From Cordylochernes scorpioides (taxonomy: Eukaryota > Arthropoda > Arachnida > Pseudoscorpiones > Chernetidae), in NCBI GenBank assembly GCA_030710605.1, contig CP092871.1, forward strand, positions 71,203,020 to 71,267,019: DNA of 64,000 nucleotides, given 5' to 3'. Shown here piece after piece: positions 1-10,929 of the stretch (its first letter is position 1; every line of letters starts with the position of its first letter). A program made the translations under genes and the position numbers. The notes beneath the pieces are model-generated. The model worked only from the letters and a program-made list of their open reading frames with translations, was not told the origin of the DNA and did no database searches.

Positions 1-22
1 AAATATTTTATTATGATATATG

Positions 23-1252
23 TTGGGAGTATGAATAAGTTCGTGTGGCTTTGATAAAGATGTTTATTATTCCACTGTTTCATCTGGCAACACCTTTATT
101 TTGAAGCGTCATCATAAGGCTTCCTTTTACTGTAACCGTCATTTCTCTGAAGTATTAACAACCTAGTTTCTGTTTGTCAACTTTTGAACCAAATAATGTG
201 TTTTTGCGGGGAGTTTTACTTCATTACTTCAATATGAAGAAAAAAGCTGCTGAGAGTCACGTAGTTTATGAATACCATGCTCTAACTGAACGAACGTGTC
301 AGAAGTGGTTTCATGGTTTAAAAGTGGCAATTTTGATTTGGAAGACAAAGAAAGACCCGGAGCGCCACCAAAGTTTGAGGGTGAATAATTAGAGGCGAAG
401 CTCGATGAAGATCCAACATAAACGCAAAAGGAACTCGCAAAAACACTTGGAGCCACTCAACTAGCTATTTTTCATCGCTTAAAAAAATAGGAATGATCCG
501 AAAGGTCGGAAATTGGGTGCCGTATGAACTGAAGCCAAGAGACGTCGAACGCCGTTTTTTTTTCACGTGTGAACAACTGCTCCAACGTCAAAAAAAAAAA
601 AAAAAAGGGGGGGGGGAGGGGATTTTGCATCAAATTGTACCTGGTGATGAAAGGTGGGTCCATTACGATTATCCAAAACATGGGGCAACATATGGATACT
701 CTGGCCGTGCCTCATCATTGACGACCAAACCAAATATTCATGGCGGGAAGATTATGCTGTGTATTTGGTGGGACCAGCTAGGAGTGGTATATTATAAGTT
801 GCTACAACCGAACAAAAGGATCACAGGGGAGGTCTACCGAAGACAATTGATGCGTTTGAGCCGAGTATTGCGAGAAAAATGGCTGCAATGCACCAATAGA
901 CACGACAAAGTTATTTTGCAACATGATAATGATCGGCCGCATGCTCCAGCACCCGTTAAAACGTACTTAGAAACGCTCAAATGGGAAGCCTTACCCTACC
1001 CGCCGTATAGCCCAGATATTTCTCCTTCCGATTATTGTCTCTTCCGATCAATGCAACATGGCTTGGCTGAATGGATAGCGGCCAAAGAGTCGGCCTTTTA
1101 CCGCGATGTGATCCGTCAATTGCCAGAAAGATGGGAAAAATAGTGGCTAGCGACGTACAATACTTTGAACATTGAAGGTCTAACCAATTTTTCACAATAT
1201 AGTTTCATGTTTCGAAAAAAGAAAAACCGCACGAACTTATTTATACTCCTAA
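23..1252 (+). mobile_element. mariner element M1 (left copy)
   Basis: Terminal inverted repeats of about 26 bp lie at 23-48 and 1227-1252, beginning TTRGGAGTAT. A TA follows the right end; the left TA has become TG here but is intact in the right copy at about 53524. The 1.23-kb length is normal for a mariner. The transposase inside is broken, so this copy is not autonomous. Confidence 0.9.
174..1143 (+). pseudogene. mariner transposase, decayed (M1)
   Basis: The N-terminal helix-turn-helix region reads in one frame from a TTG at 174, probably a mutated ATG (RGVLLHYF...ERTCQKWF), to about 392. The linker and catalytic part read in another frame from 493. The catalytic segment keeps VPGDERWVHYDYPK (first Asp), ILQHDNDRPHA (second Asp) and YSPDISPSDY (third Asp), the D,D34D pattern of mariner transposases, and ends LPERWEK. 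Decay includes frame changes between 380 and 490 and an A-run followed by a G-run at 591-618 where the right copy reads a normal QKRKGFLH. The right copy at 52791-53524 keeps only the N-terminal half. Confidence 0.9.
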
Positions 1253-1598
1253 TACATAGATTCGTCCTGGATCCTATAAGAAAGAAAAATCAAACAATTA
1301 TAGAAATGATCAATATGTAAATAGGAATGTAGCTATATACAGTCTTGGTGGAGAAACAACAACCATTGCCTGTGTTCTAGTCATCTCTTTTAATTTTTAG
1401 CGAATTTCTTAGATTTTCTGTTGAATTGAATAAGTAAAAGGGAACTTCTTTTGCCTAAAATTTGATCAAATTATCTTGCACTGGAGGCTCTGTTGTCTAG
1501 GACGACGAAGAATAATTCAAATGCATTAGGCCTGTACAAGCTTTACAGGGCTGCGCAAGAGAAGAAAAAATGAGAAAAGAGAGCCATATGTAAATATA
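1253..1598. other. Intergenic, shared between the two copies in part
   Basis: No gene or RNA is visible. From about 1415 onward the sequence matches the right copy up to about 49711. The part before 1415 is missing on the right, where a Penelope-like element sits instead. Confidence 0.6.
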
Positions 1599-1700
1599 CA
1601 AGGTGTGTCCAATAAATAATGAGCCTAGTCAAAAATAAAGAAAAAATAGAATGATAAAAAAAAAGTATTAGTATTTTTCAAAATAGTCCCCATCCCGCAT

Positions 1701-2147
1701 TCTATATACAGTTACGACCGTCATCATCTCTGTCACCGTTTGCTTTTTTTTTTGGAATGGCGCTCTCCTATTGGTTGGCTACGATCACGTGGCTACGATG
1801 GCGCCGCCACTACGCGAGACACTTTGTTTTTGACTTTGCCCCCCCCCCTCCCACTCGCTTTTTGGTTTTGGTTTTTGTAACTATTGTGTTGGAGCGGGTC
1901 GCTCCTTAAATAAATGCATATATTAGTTAATAACTAAATGGAATCCTCTTTTTCCCAGTAAGAGACGCCTACGGAAGCCAACAGTACATAGACAGATGAA
2001 GCACATAGGCTATAGTTATTAACTAATATATGCATTTATTTAAGGCGCCAATTTATAATTGTAACAAATAGTATTTGAATCAAAACATTCACACACACAC
2101 ACACACAATCGGGTAAAACACGGGCGTTGCCCGGGTCATTCGGCTAG
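1701..2147 (+). mobile_element. Non-autonomous Helitron nested in M2
   Basis: The 5' end TCTATATACAG..CGACCGTC resembles the 5' end of the Helitron at 43532. The 3' end carries a CCCGGGCGTTGCCCGGG-type hairpin followed by CTAG at 2144-2147, then T. It interrupts the very end of the M2 transposase: the terminal GDYFE-like codons lie on the far side, at 1680-1698. No target duplication is seen. An internal palindrome of about 40-bp arms (1912-2042) lies within it, plus poly-C and (AC)n tracts. No Rep/helicase is encoded. Confidence 0.7.
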
Positions 2148-3174
2148 TCTATACATAATTTCCATCTCTTCTCCCATGATTTAAAACATTTAGAAAAGGC
2201 ATCTTTCGGGATGTTCTTCAAGACCTTTTTCGAATCCGCTATGATGGATTCTCTAGTGTCAATTCTCCTTCCTTTTAGAGCCATTTTGAGTTTTGGAAAG
2301 ATAAAAAAATCATTTGGAGCTAGGTCTGGGGAATAGGGAGGTTCTTGAAGTATTTGGATGCTATGTTTAGCCAAATAAGTCAGTACAGATGTAGCGGTGT
2401 GTGGTGGTGCATTATCATGACGGATAATCCAATTTTTGTAACTCCACATTTCACTTCTTTTCAGACGAATTGATTCACGTACACGTCTCATAATGTTTAA
2501 ATAAGACTCCTTATTGATTGTTTGACCTTCCTCTAGATATTCATAATGCATAATTCCCTTTATGTCAAAGAACGTGGCCAATAAGACTTTGTTTTTTGAC
2601 TTGCAAAGTCGGGATTTCTTCGTTCTTGGTTCATCTTTTCCTTTCCACTCCATGGATTGGCGTTTTGTTACCGGATCATACTCGTAAACCCATGTCTCGC
2701 CTCCAGTTATTACTTTTTCCTTCCAATTAGGGTTTTATTCCACCATTTCAAGCATTTTTTGGCAACTTCAACGCGATTCTCCTTTTGTTGGATTTTGAGC
2801 ATTTTAGGGACAAATTTTGAAGGTGTCTTCTTTAAGTGCAAGTCTTCTTTAATTATCGATCCAACTAATGATTTTGATATCCCTGTTTCTTTCTTCTCAA
2901 TGTCCCGTAACCCTATTCGTGGATTTTATTTTATCAAATTTGAAATTTGGCTCACCTTTTCAGGGTTCCTGTGCAGAATTGGACGTCCAACACGCTTCTC
3001 ATCTTTCACCGATTCCATTCTATTTTTAAATCGTGAAAACCATCTAAATGTGGTAGGCTTATTTACATTTTCATTTCCAAATGCCAATTTCAATAAATCT
3101 AAAGTTTCTGAAGCCGCTTTCCCAATTTTGTAGCAAATTTTAATACAAATTCGTTGTTCGAATTTTCTATCCAT
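2144..3174 (-). pseudogene. mariner transposase, decayed (M2)
   Basis: Read right to left, the N-terminus MDRKFEQRICIKICYKIG with its helix-turn-helix (TTFRWFSRFK) lies at 2926-3174. A damaged middle follows, then the C-terminal catalytic part at 2144-2653: IIRHDNAPPHTA (second Asp) and YSPDLAPNDFFIFPKLK (third Asp), ending WEKRWKLCID, after which the Helitron cuts off the final residues. Frame changes near 2660-2930 separate the parts. The family is the same broad mariner type as M3 but not the same subfamily. Confidence 0.88.
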
Positions 3175-3422
3175 TACAAATTAGAAGTTGTTATGCAAGG
3201 CGTTCTTTTTACAAGCTCACAATTTATCGACTGCGCGCGCAATCACGTGATGTGATATACCGCAGTGTAGCTGAAGCTTTCTATTTTTTAATAGACTTAA
3301 AAAAAAAATATCATTTCATTTTTTCTTCGTTTTTGACCGGTCTCAATATTTATTGGACGCACCTTGTATATGTAAATAAAAGATCACCTGTAAATAACTA
3401 ACTCATATTTTCTAAGTAATTA

Positions 3423-3490
3423 TGTACCTGGGTGAATCCTGTGTAGGGCATAGGTCCCCAATAAAAGGCTGTTGCTGTTTTTCTGTTGAA
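3423..3490 (+). repeat. LINE 3' tail fragment
   Basis: The string containing GGTGAATCCTGT, CCCAATAAAAGGCT and a GTTGCTG tail closely resembles the 3' end of the LINE fragment at 62818-62885. A matching copy sits in the right arm near 49385-49455. Only the 3' end is present. Confidence 0.5.
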
Positions 3491-4124
3491 CGGTAGAGAG
3501 AATTTATTTTATTTTATTTCAATTTTAAAGCGCTATGTTCCCCTAGGGCAGTGATTCTCAACCAATGTGCCGCGGTAATTTTGTGTGCCGCGAAATTCTA
3601 AAAATGTGCCGCCGAATTTTAGTCATATGATTATGTTCACGTTTGTATTGGTTTTTCTTTTTTTCTTTTCATTTTTTTACTTTTTAAAATAACGAATATT
3701 TTCTTGGCCTTGAACTGATAAAATGAATATTTGGTTTTGTACATTAAACGTTAAATAAGCCAAGTTATTTGGTGGCCTTGAATTAGCAAATTGAATGTTA
3801 GAGATGTATATTACTTATATTTTGCATAGAAATATTGATACATAATTTGAATTTTATTGCATTCAAGAGTTAGCAAAAGCATTCATAGTTTGTTTAGTAT
3901 GTTTTACTATTCATTAGTTTGTTGTCGTACTTTATTAAATTATATTCTGTGCTGAGAACATGCAAGAAAACATGTACCTATGTTTTCCCACGTGACGCAG
4001 CGGAGCGTGACCTTGGCTGCACGGGTGAGTCAGTTGTTGTTTTGCTCTCTGTATCGATGGACATTAAAACATATTCGAATAAAATATATAGTATATAAAA
4101 TTATATCTATATAAAATATTATAC

Positions 4125-4333
4125 TGTTGACTTTGCTTAGAATTATTAATGAAACTGATTCCAATAATTATTAATTAAACATTATATTTATTGATTAACA
4201 AGAGAGATATAATATAAAAGGGAAACTTATATTGAAACAAAGGAACTCTTTTTTTCTTGTTTTTTTAGCGCCTATTTACCCGTGAGCTTACCCACACTCT
4301 CTGTTGTAACAAATAATTAAAATATGTACAACA
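4125..4333 (-). repeat. Copia 3' LTR
   Basis: 209 bp, starts TG and ends CA. It differs from the other LTR at only a few positions near one end (4292-4312), so the insertion is young. Confidence 0.94.
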
Positions 4334-4355
4334 CACGCTCCCCTGTGTGTAAGCC

Positions 4356-7300
4356 CTAATCAGCAAGTCCAAGGCTATCTGCACATTTCCGTAGTTTGTC
4401 CTTAGGTAGACTCTTCGTTAGTATATCCGCCTCCATGTCTTCACTTTTAGTGTATTCCAGCTTGATTCCATTTTGAATTTCCTCTTTCACAAAATAATAC
4501 TTTCGGTTTATGTGCTTTGTTCGTGAAGTAATCTTGTCAGATTGTATCCAGTTTATTGCAGCCTGGCTGTCACTTTTCAAGGTAATTGGGAAAGTTAAAT
4601 TTTCACAAAGTTCTTCTAGTAATCCCTTTAACCATAATACTTCTGAAATGCCTTCACATATTGAAATAAGTTCTGCTTCACATGTAGACAAGGCTACTAA
4701 ATTTTGCTTTCTACTTCTCCAGTTTATTAAGTTGTTGCCAAGTTTGACTGTATAGCCTGAATAGGATTTTGCGTATCGGGTTGTGCACCAGCTCGCATCA
4801 GTACTTATTGTGAAATTGTTGTCTTTTGACTTATATGCCAACATGTTATCTCTTGTTCCCTTCAGATATCTATAAATCCTTTTAACTCCAGTTAAGTGTA
4901 TTTCTCTTGGATCATTACTATACTGTGATAAATTGCTGACGTTGAAGGATATGTCCGGTCGAGTACCCGTAGAAAGGTACATTAGTGATCCAATCATTTC
5001 CTGGTATACAGTTTTATCTACTGGCTTAGAGTCCAAATATTCATCCAAATTTTGATTTTGATCTCCAGGTGTCTGCACACTGTTGCATTCTTCCAGTCCA
5101 AATCTGTGAAGAATTGTATCAATATAATGAGTCTGAGATAGATAAAATCCATCTTCTTCCCTTTTTATTTCAATTCCAATAAATGGTTCGCTATCTTTCT
5201 TTTCTGTTAGAGTAACATATTTTTCTATTTCTGAGGCTAGGTTGTCATTAATTTCCTTACTAGTTCCAGCAATGATGAGATCATCTACATATAGACCCAG
5301 TATTGCATACTCTTCTCCTCTCTGGAGTTTATAGACACATGGATCACATTTGGTTCTAATCATTCCCAACTGGTATAAAATTTCATTGATCTTTTTGTTC
5401 CAACATTTTCCTGATTGTGGTAGACCATACAGGCTTTTTTCCAATTTACACACTTTGTTTTCTTCTCCTTTTTGTATAAAACCATCTGGTTGTCTCATGT
5501 ATACTGTCTCTTTTAACTCACCATAGAGATAAGCTGTCTTCACATCATAAGTCTTTATGGTTAAATTCTGTTGTGTTGCAAGAGCTACTATTGTTCGCAA
5601 GCTTTCCTTTTTGAGTACAGGTGAAAAAGATTCCTTATAGTCCACACCATATCTTTGATTGCATCCAACAGCAACCAGTCTGGCCTTTCGTTTATATATG
5701 CCGTCAGTTGGTGTTTTCTTCGTACTGTAGACCCATTTACTATTGATGACTTTCATACCATTTCCCCTTGGTACTAGTGTCCATAATTTATGTTTCTCTA
5801 TCTCACTGAGCTCATCTTCCATTGCTTTGTGCCATTCATTTCTTTCTCCACTATCCATTGCTTCTTTAAAGTTCTCCGGAATATAATGATCAATTTCCAT
5901 AATTAAGTTTGCATTATTCCTATCTTTTATTCTTTGTGAGCGTCGAACTCCTTCTTCAATCAATTTCCTTTCTTGTTCTTCAAGTCTTGCTTTGTGCCGT
6001 TCTTCTAAGGTGCTCTTTGTTTCTCCTTTCTTTCTTCCTCCTTTTACACATCTTTCCTGTATCGGTTCAGTTTGTGATGAGTCATTTTCACAGTCACCAC
6101 CTAGTTTTACTGAAGTATCCTCCTGAGACTCCATTTTACTCTCTGTGACAGGATTGTCTTCTTTCAAGATAAGAAAGTCTTCAGCAACTATTTCTTCACA
6201 ATTTCCTTTATAGGTCAAATTATCACAATTAGTATCTTCCTGAATATCATTTGCATAATCAATTCCTCTCTTATCTTCACTAAATTTTACTGATCTGACT
6301 TCATGGATTCTCTTTGTCATTATATCATATATTCTGTAGGCTTTTCTTTTAATGGAATAACCAATAAATATTCCCTTTCTACCCTTTGGTGAAAACTTGT
6401 TTCTTCTTGGTTTGCTCTCAAGCCAATGTGTCAAACATCCAAATATTCGAATGTGTTTGACCGATGGTTTCCTGCCATTCCATCTCTGCATAGGGGTATT
6501 TTGCTTGATAGACCTGTGGGGTTTACAATTCTTAATGTATGTAGCTGTAGCAATTGCCTCTGCCCAAAACATCATGGGTAATTTTGAGTCAATTAGTAAG
6601 GTTCTCGCTGTATCTATAAGAGTCCTATTCACTCTCTCTGCGACTCCATTACTTTGTGGTGAGTATGTGGTGGTAAGTTGGTGATGGATCCCACTTCTCT
6701 TGAAAAGTCCTTCAAATCTAGAGTTACAAAATTCAGTTCCATTGTCCGTTCTTACATCTTTTATTCTAAGACTTAATTCGTTTTCGGCTCTTGCTTTAAA
6801 TTCTTCAAATCTTTCAAAGGTCTCATCTTTTGATCTCAGGAAATATACAAAGATTCTTCTACTGTAATCATCTACTATAACAAGGAAATACTTAGATCCT
6901 CCTAAAGATTGACATGGCATTGGTCCACATAAATCCATATGAATCAACTGCAGGGGCTTAACTGTATAATTTTCTGTAATATTATATGGCTTCTGCACCA
7001 GTTTTCCCATTATGCATGCTTCGCACTCTGGTAACCTTTCGAATTTTAGATCCAATCCTCTTACAATATGTCCTTGAATCATTTTTTTCATGTATTCTTC
7101 ATTTATATGGTTTAATCTCTTATGCCATAAACTTATATTGCTATTTTTATTTGATAAATGTGTATTTATAACCATGACATTTTCATTTTTTGTTATTGGT
7201 ACATTTCTTTGTTTTGTTTCCATCATAAACATTCTATCTTTAATATATGCTTCAGCAACTAAATCATTCCCTTCATTATAAATTTTTGCTCCATCCTTAT

Positions 7301-7565
7301 TGAAAATAACTGAATTTCCCTTGTTGACTAATTCGTATACTGACAAGAAATTATTCCTTAAACTTGGTACATGTAAGATATCTTTGATGCAAATATTTTC
7401 TTGGCCTTCACTTGTGCATGTAGTAAGTCTCATATCTCCTTTGGCTATGGCTTGGGTAGTTTTGCCCTTTTCAGCTAGGTTGATTTCACTTTCATAACTA
7501 CCACATTTTCCATTAAAGTTAGGTTTGGGGTTAAATGTGCGGTGCATCCTGAATCTATACACCAT
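4356..7565 (-). CDS. pol: Copia Pol: protease remainder, integrase, RT, RNase H
   Basis: About 1069 open codons with no internal stop. In order: the rest of the protease region; the integrase zinc-binding pair (SLWHKRLNHINEEY and CEACIMGK); the integrase core with LIHMDLCGPM, VRTDNGTEF and HHQLTTTYSPQSNGVAERVN (the D,D,E residues are all visible); reverse transcriptase with TYDVKTAYLYGEL and LGLYVDDLIIAG (YVDD active site); and RNase H with TDASWCTT, STCEAELIS and a C-terminal KTKHINRKYYF-like segment. It ends GLAD close to the LTR. The first 25 or so residues overlap Gag in another frame and are not real protein. The catalytic domains look intact, so the only visible lesion is the Gag-Pol frame change near 7500-7520. 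Confidence 0.95.
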   Translation of the reverse strand: MVYRFRMHRTFNPKPNFNGKCGSYESEINLAEKGKTTQAIAKGDMRLTTCTSEGQENICIKDILHVPSLRNNFLSVYELVNKGNSVIFNKDGAKIYNEGNDLVAEAYIKDRMFMMETKQRNVPITKNENVMVINTHLSNKNSNISLWHKRLNHINEEYMKKMIQGHIVRGLDLKFERLPECEACIMGKLVQKPYNITENYTVKPLQLIHMDLCGPMPCQSLGGSKYFLVIVDDYSRRIFVYFLRSKDETFERFEEFKARAENELSLRIKDVRTDNGTEFCNSRFEGLFKRSGIHHQLTTTYSPQSNGVAERVNRTLIDTARTLLIDSKLPMMFWAEAIATATYIKNCKPHRSIKQNTPMQRWNGRKPSVKHIRIFGCLTHWLESKPRRNKFSPKGRKGIFIGYSIKRKAYRIYDIMTKRIHEVRSVKFSEDKRGIDYANDIQEDTNCDNLTYKGNCEEIVAEDFLILKEDNPVTESKMESQEDTSVKLGGDCENDSSQTEPIQERCVKGGRKKGETKSTLEERHKARLEEQERKLIEEGVRRSQRIKDRNNANLIMEIDHYIPENFKEAMDSGERNEWHKAMEDELSEIEKHKLWTLVPRGNGMKVINSKWVYSTKKTPTDGIYKRKARLVAVGCNQRYGVDYKESFSPVLKKESLRTIVALATQQNLTIKTYDVKTAYLYGELKETVYMRQPDGFIQKGEENKVCKLEKSLYGLPQSGKCWNKKINEILYQLGMIRTKCDPCVYKLQRGEEYAILGLYVDDLIIAGTSKEINDNLASEIEKYVTLTEKKDSEPFIGIEIKREEDGFYLSQTHYIDTILHRFGLEECNSVQTPGDQNQNLDEYLDSKPVDKTVYQEMIGSLMYLSTGTRPDISFNVSNLSQYSNDPREIHLTGVKRIYRYLKGTRDNMLAYKSKDNNFTISTDASWCTTRYAKSYSGYTVKLGNNLINWRSRKQNLVALSTCEAELISICEGISEVLWLKGLLEELCENLTFPITLKSDSQAAINWIQSDKITSRTKHINRKYYFVKEEIQNGIKLEYTKSEDMEADILTKSLPKDKLRKCADSLGLAD

Positions 7566-8482
7566 ATTTGTCTATCATTGCTCTCATCTGGTGAATCTTC
7601 AAATTCTTTTACATATGTTTCAAATGCTTGCTCATTAATTCCACTTTTCATAGTATCCACTAGGTTATTTGAATGTTCCCTACTGTATTTGTGATTTCTA
7701 TCACCAGGAGTCCATTTCTTTTGGTATCCTTGTTTCTGTTTATCTCGAAACCAGCAATCATTAGCTAGATGTCCCTTTTTATTACAAACAAAACATCTTT
7801 TTGGCTGAAATTGTTGGACTTTTCTATTTTTAATTCTGTATGCTTGTTCATGCCCATTCTCAACCGATTGATTTAATCTCATATTTCTTCTTGACTCCTC
7901 TTCTCTTAGAGTTTGTTGAATCTCTTCAATTGTTGCCTCTCTCTTTGATCGTAAGACAATAGCAATATTTTCATACCTTGGATGTATGCCTCTGACAATA
8001 TGAAATGAAAGTTCTCTTGAGGGAAATTGATGCCCTAATGATGAACTTCTAGCAGCAATATTTTTTGCCCTTGTTATATATTCATCTACAGTTTCATTAT
8101 CTTTCATTCTAATGTTCTTTAATTCTAAGCCTATATCAATAATTTTATCTTCCAAATTGCCTGTGTATGTTTTTCTCAGTGAGTCCCATACTTTCTTAGC
8201 ATTTGTTTCTCCTATGAACATTCCAGCTTGTTCATTTGTCAACGTAGTGATGATTATCCCAAAAGCTTCATCATTTTTATCACTCCAAATCTCCCAAGAA
8301 CTTTTGTCTTCCATATCAGGTTCTGGATCTGAAATTACACATTTAAATAATTTTCTTCCTCTCAGAACTGCGCCGATTTTCAACGCCCATATTTGATAAT
8401 TATTTCCTGTTAATGGTTCAATTTTTGTTTGGGATAAAACATTATATTCAGCCATTTTCGTCTTTTGAGCTAATATAAACAA
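7475..8482 (-). CDS. gag: Copia Gag with start of protease
   Basis: 335 codons are open; the likely true start is the second Met (MAEYNVLSQTKIEPL) at 8455. Residues about 20-200 have the look of the Copia Gag domain (GNNYQIWALKIGAVL, KKVWDSLRKTYTG). A zinc knuckle CFVCNKKGHLANDC lies near residue 233 and would bind genomic RNA. The protease motif begins at WCIDSGCTAHLTPN with catalytic Asp. The frame then ends about 20 codons later while the rest of Pol continues in another frame, so Gag-Pol is split by a frameshift just after the protease active site. Whether that shift is a mutation or programmed cannot be told from one copy. Confidence 0.9.
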   Translation of the reverse strand: MFILAQKTKMAEYNVLSQTKIEPLTGNNYQIWALKIGAVLRGRKLFKCVISDPEPDMEDKSSWEIWSDKNDEAFGIIITTLTNEQAGMFIGETNAKKVWDSLRKTYTGNLEDKIIDIGLELKNIRMKDNETVDEYITRAKNIAARSSSLGHQFPSRELSFHIVRGIHPRYENIAIVLRSKREATIEEIQQTLREEESRRNMRLNQSVENGHEQAYRIKNRKVQQFQPKRCFVCNKKGHLANDCWFRDKQKQGYQKKWTPGDRNHKYSREHSNNLVDTMKSGINEQAFETYVKEFEDSPDESNDRQIWCIDSGCTAHLTPNLTLMENVVVMKVKST

Positions 8483-8707
8483 ACCAATATATAAATTAAA
8501 ACAAATATATATTTTAAATTTATTTAAATATTGGGTAGCTTTTAAACATGCAATATATAGATATAATTTAACTTAATCTATATAAATACCTTTAATCTTC
8601 TTATAAGTGCTTCAGTTTACCGATCAGAATAAACTTCTTGCTTAATCTTCAGATTGAATATTTTCGTTTTTGAGCTTTATATCAATAAACCACCATCTGC
8701 TACCAAT

Positions 8708-8914
8708 TGTTGACTTTGCTTAGAATTATTAATGAAACTGATTCCAATAATTATTAATTAAACATTATATTTATTGATTAACAAGAGAGATATAATATAA
8801 AAGGGAAACTTATATTGAAACAAAGGAACTCTTTTTTTCTTGTTTTTTTAGCGCCTATTTACCCGTGAGCTTACACACACTCTGTGGTAACAAATAATTA
8901 AAATATGTACAACA
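8708..8914 (-). repeat. Copia 5' LTR
   Basis: 207 bp, the partner of 4125-4333 and followed by the second TATAC. By position it would hold the promoter and transcription start for the minus-strand element. Confidence 0.94.
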
Positions 8915-9049
8915 TATACAAAATTGCATTAAGCATTGCGTTATTTCAAATTAGAACAGGTAAATCGTATTTGAAGGTAATATTTGATTCGCTGTTTTTT
9001 TAATATTGTTTGGACAATATAATTTTTATTTAAGCAGATCCTTTTTAAA

Positions 9050-10929
9050 ATGGATAAATGGTTGAAAAAGAGAAAGCTTGACGATAATAACAATATTGAT
9101 ATCGTTGGCGACCGAACGAATGAGCCCATACCTAGTACAAGCAAAAATAGCTCTTGCTCGCAAAAATATGTTGTTTCTCGGAAATACAATGAGGATTTTT
9201 TAAAATTTGGATTTACCTCAACAATGGAAAATTACCAAGTTGTTCCTGAATGTGTAATATGTGGATCTAAATTATCAAATAGTTCTATGGTTCCGAGCAA
9301 ACTCCAACGTCACTTGGTGACTAATCATCCTTCGCTTGCAACAAAAGATAAAAGCTACTTTGAAAAGTCATTATCGTTAAAATTGAAACAAGTAAAAGTT
9401 TTTGAAAAACAAATAAGTGTATCAGGAAAAGCTCAACTAGTTTCTTACGAAATAGCTGAACTACTTGCCGTAAAATTAAAACCACATAATTTGGCCGAAG
9501 AAATTATATTACCAGCTTGTCGTAAAATTGTAAAAACAATGATTGGTGAATCGGCAGATATTAATCTTTCTAAAATACCACTTTCGAATGACACAATCCA
9601 TCGAAGAATTAAAGATATGTCGCAAAATATTGAGGAAAATATTGCAAAAACTCTTGGAAATTCAAATTTTGCTCTACAAATTGATGAAACAACAGATATT
9701 ACAGGGAAAGCTCATTTAATTGCATTCGTTAGATTTATTCACGAAAATGATATAATTAATCAATTTTTATGCTGTCGGGAGTTACATGAATTTACAACTG
9801 GGAAAAATATTTTTAATGTAAAAAAAATTACTTCATATTTAGAAGAAATAAAAGTTTCGTGGAAGTTATGTATTGGCATTTGTACAGATGGTGCCCCAGC
9901 TATGACTGGACATCTAAAAGGATTTGTAGCACTTGTTAGAGAACTTAGTGGGGATATATTAGTTACTCATTGTTTTTTGCATCGAGAAGCACTTGTTACA
10001 AGATATTTGCCATCAGAATTGAAAATAGTTCTGGAACAATGTGTTAAAATGATTAATTATATAAAATCAAGACCATTAAAAAGTCGCTTATTTACTAAAT
10101 TATGTCAAGCTATGGAAGCCAAGTACGAATCCTTGTTACTGCATACGGAAGTAAGGTGGTTATCCAGAGGAAAGGTTTTATCTCGTGTATTGGAATTAAA
10201 AGACGAAATGAAAATGTTTTTTGAACAAGATAAAATTATGAATTTGTTCTTTAGTTGGAAGATAAAATATGGTGTACTAAACTGGCTTACTTATCGGATA
10301 TTTTTGTTATTTTTAATAAAATAAATTCAAGTATACAAGGGCCTAATGAAAATATTTTAACCTCAACCGATAAGCTCGTGGGATTCCAAAAACAAATAAC
10401 CTTGTGGAAGAAAAAAGCTCAGGAAGGCAATTTGGAAAGGTTTGAGTCAGTTCCAAAAGACTGTTATAAAGATATTAAAATAATTGTTATTGATCATTTA
10501 ACAGCATTAGAGGAGAGAATTATTCATTATTTCCCAAAATTAGATATACAGAAATATGATTGGGTTCGTAATCCATTTCATATAACTGATACTTCTGTAT
10601 ATGATTTAAATTTAAATGAAGAGGAAGAACTCATTTTGCTTTCAAATAATCGAGATTTAATTTCAAAACATTCAGAGGAATCAATTAATTCATTTTGGAT
10701 TAATATTAATTGCGATTATCCGCTGATAGCCAAAAGAGCTTTAAATATATTATTACAATTTTCCACATCTTATTTATGTGAATTTTGATTTTCAGCATTA
10801 GTCAATATTAAAACGAAAAAGAGAGCAAGATTAATAAATGTAGAAGATAATATGAGAGTGGCATTGTCACATTTACGTCCAAATATAAATGAAATAATGA
10901 AAAAACGCCAACCTCAAATTTCGCATTGA
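9050..10929 (+). pseudogene. hAT transposase, ZBED5-like, with two lesions
   Basis: ATG at 9050. An N-terminal BED-type zinc finger has Cys68, Cys71, His88 and His93 (CVICGSKL...LQRHLVTNH). The catalytic region includes LQIDETTDITGKAHL and CTDGAPAMTG with the expected acidic residues, then HCFLHREAL and EVRWLSRGKVL, all typical of the hAT/ZBED5 type. The frame shifts near 10250-10280, continuing as LAYLSDIFVIFNKIN. An in-frame TGA at 10786-10788 interrupts LCEF/FSALVNIKTKKR where relatives have Val-Gly. The reading resumes to a TGA at 10927-10929 (QPQISH). Only these two lesions separate it from a full protein of about 625 residues. Confidence 0.93.

Larger units (their letters stand above)
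1599..3366 (-). mobile_element. mariner element M2, left copy only
   Basis: Terminal repeats begin CAAGGTGTGTCCAATAAAT at 1599 and mirror at the right end (CAAGGTGCGTCCAATAAAT read inward), with TA on both sides (1597-1598 and 3367-3368). The transposase runs on the minus strand and a Helitron is inserted near its 3' end. The right copy has no element here but carries a short palindromic scar at 49510-49525 that looks like an excision footprint. Confidence 0.9.
4125..8914 (-). mobile_element. Ty1/Copia LTR retrotransposon
   Basis: Two nearly identical LTRs (about 208 bp, TGTTG...CAACA) bound a 4.8-kb element with 5-bp target duplication TATAC on both sides. Coding is on the minus strand. Just inside the 5' LTR (minus strand, ending 8707) is TGGTAGCAGATGGTGG, close to the complement of the 3' end of initiator tRNA-Met, a usual Copia primer site. 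A purine-rich tract (CAGGGGAGCG on the minus strand) lies next to the 3' LTR near 4335-4350. It is nested in the hAT, so it is younger than that insertion. Confidence 0.96.

Noticed and set aside
2657..3133. 158-codon plus-strand ORF
   Set aside because: Antisense to the M2 transposase, whose helix-turn-helix reads on the other strand.
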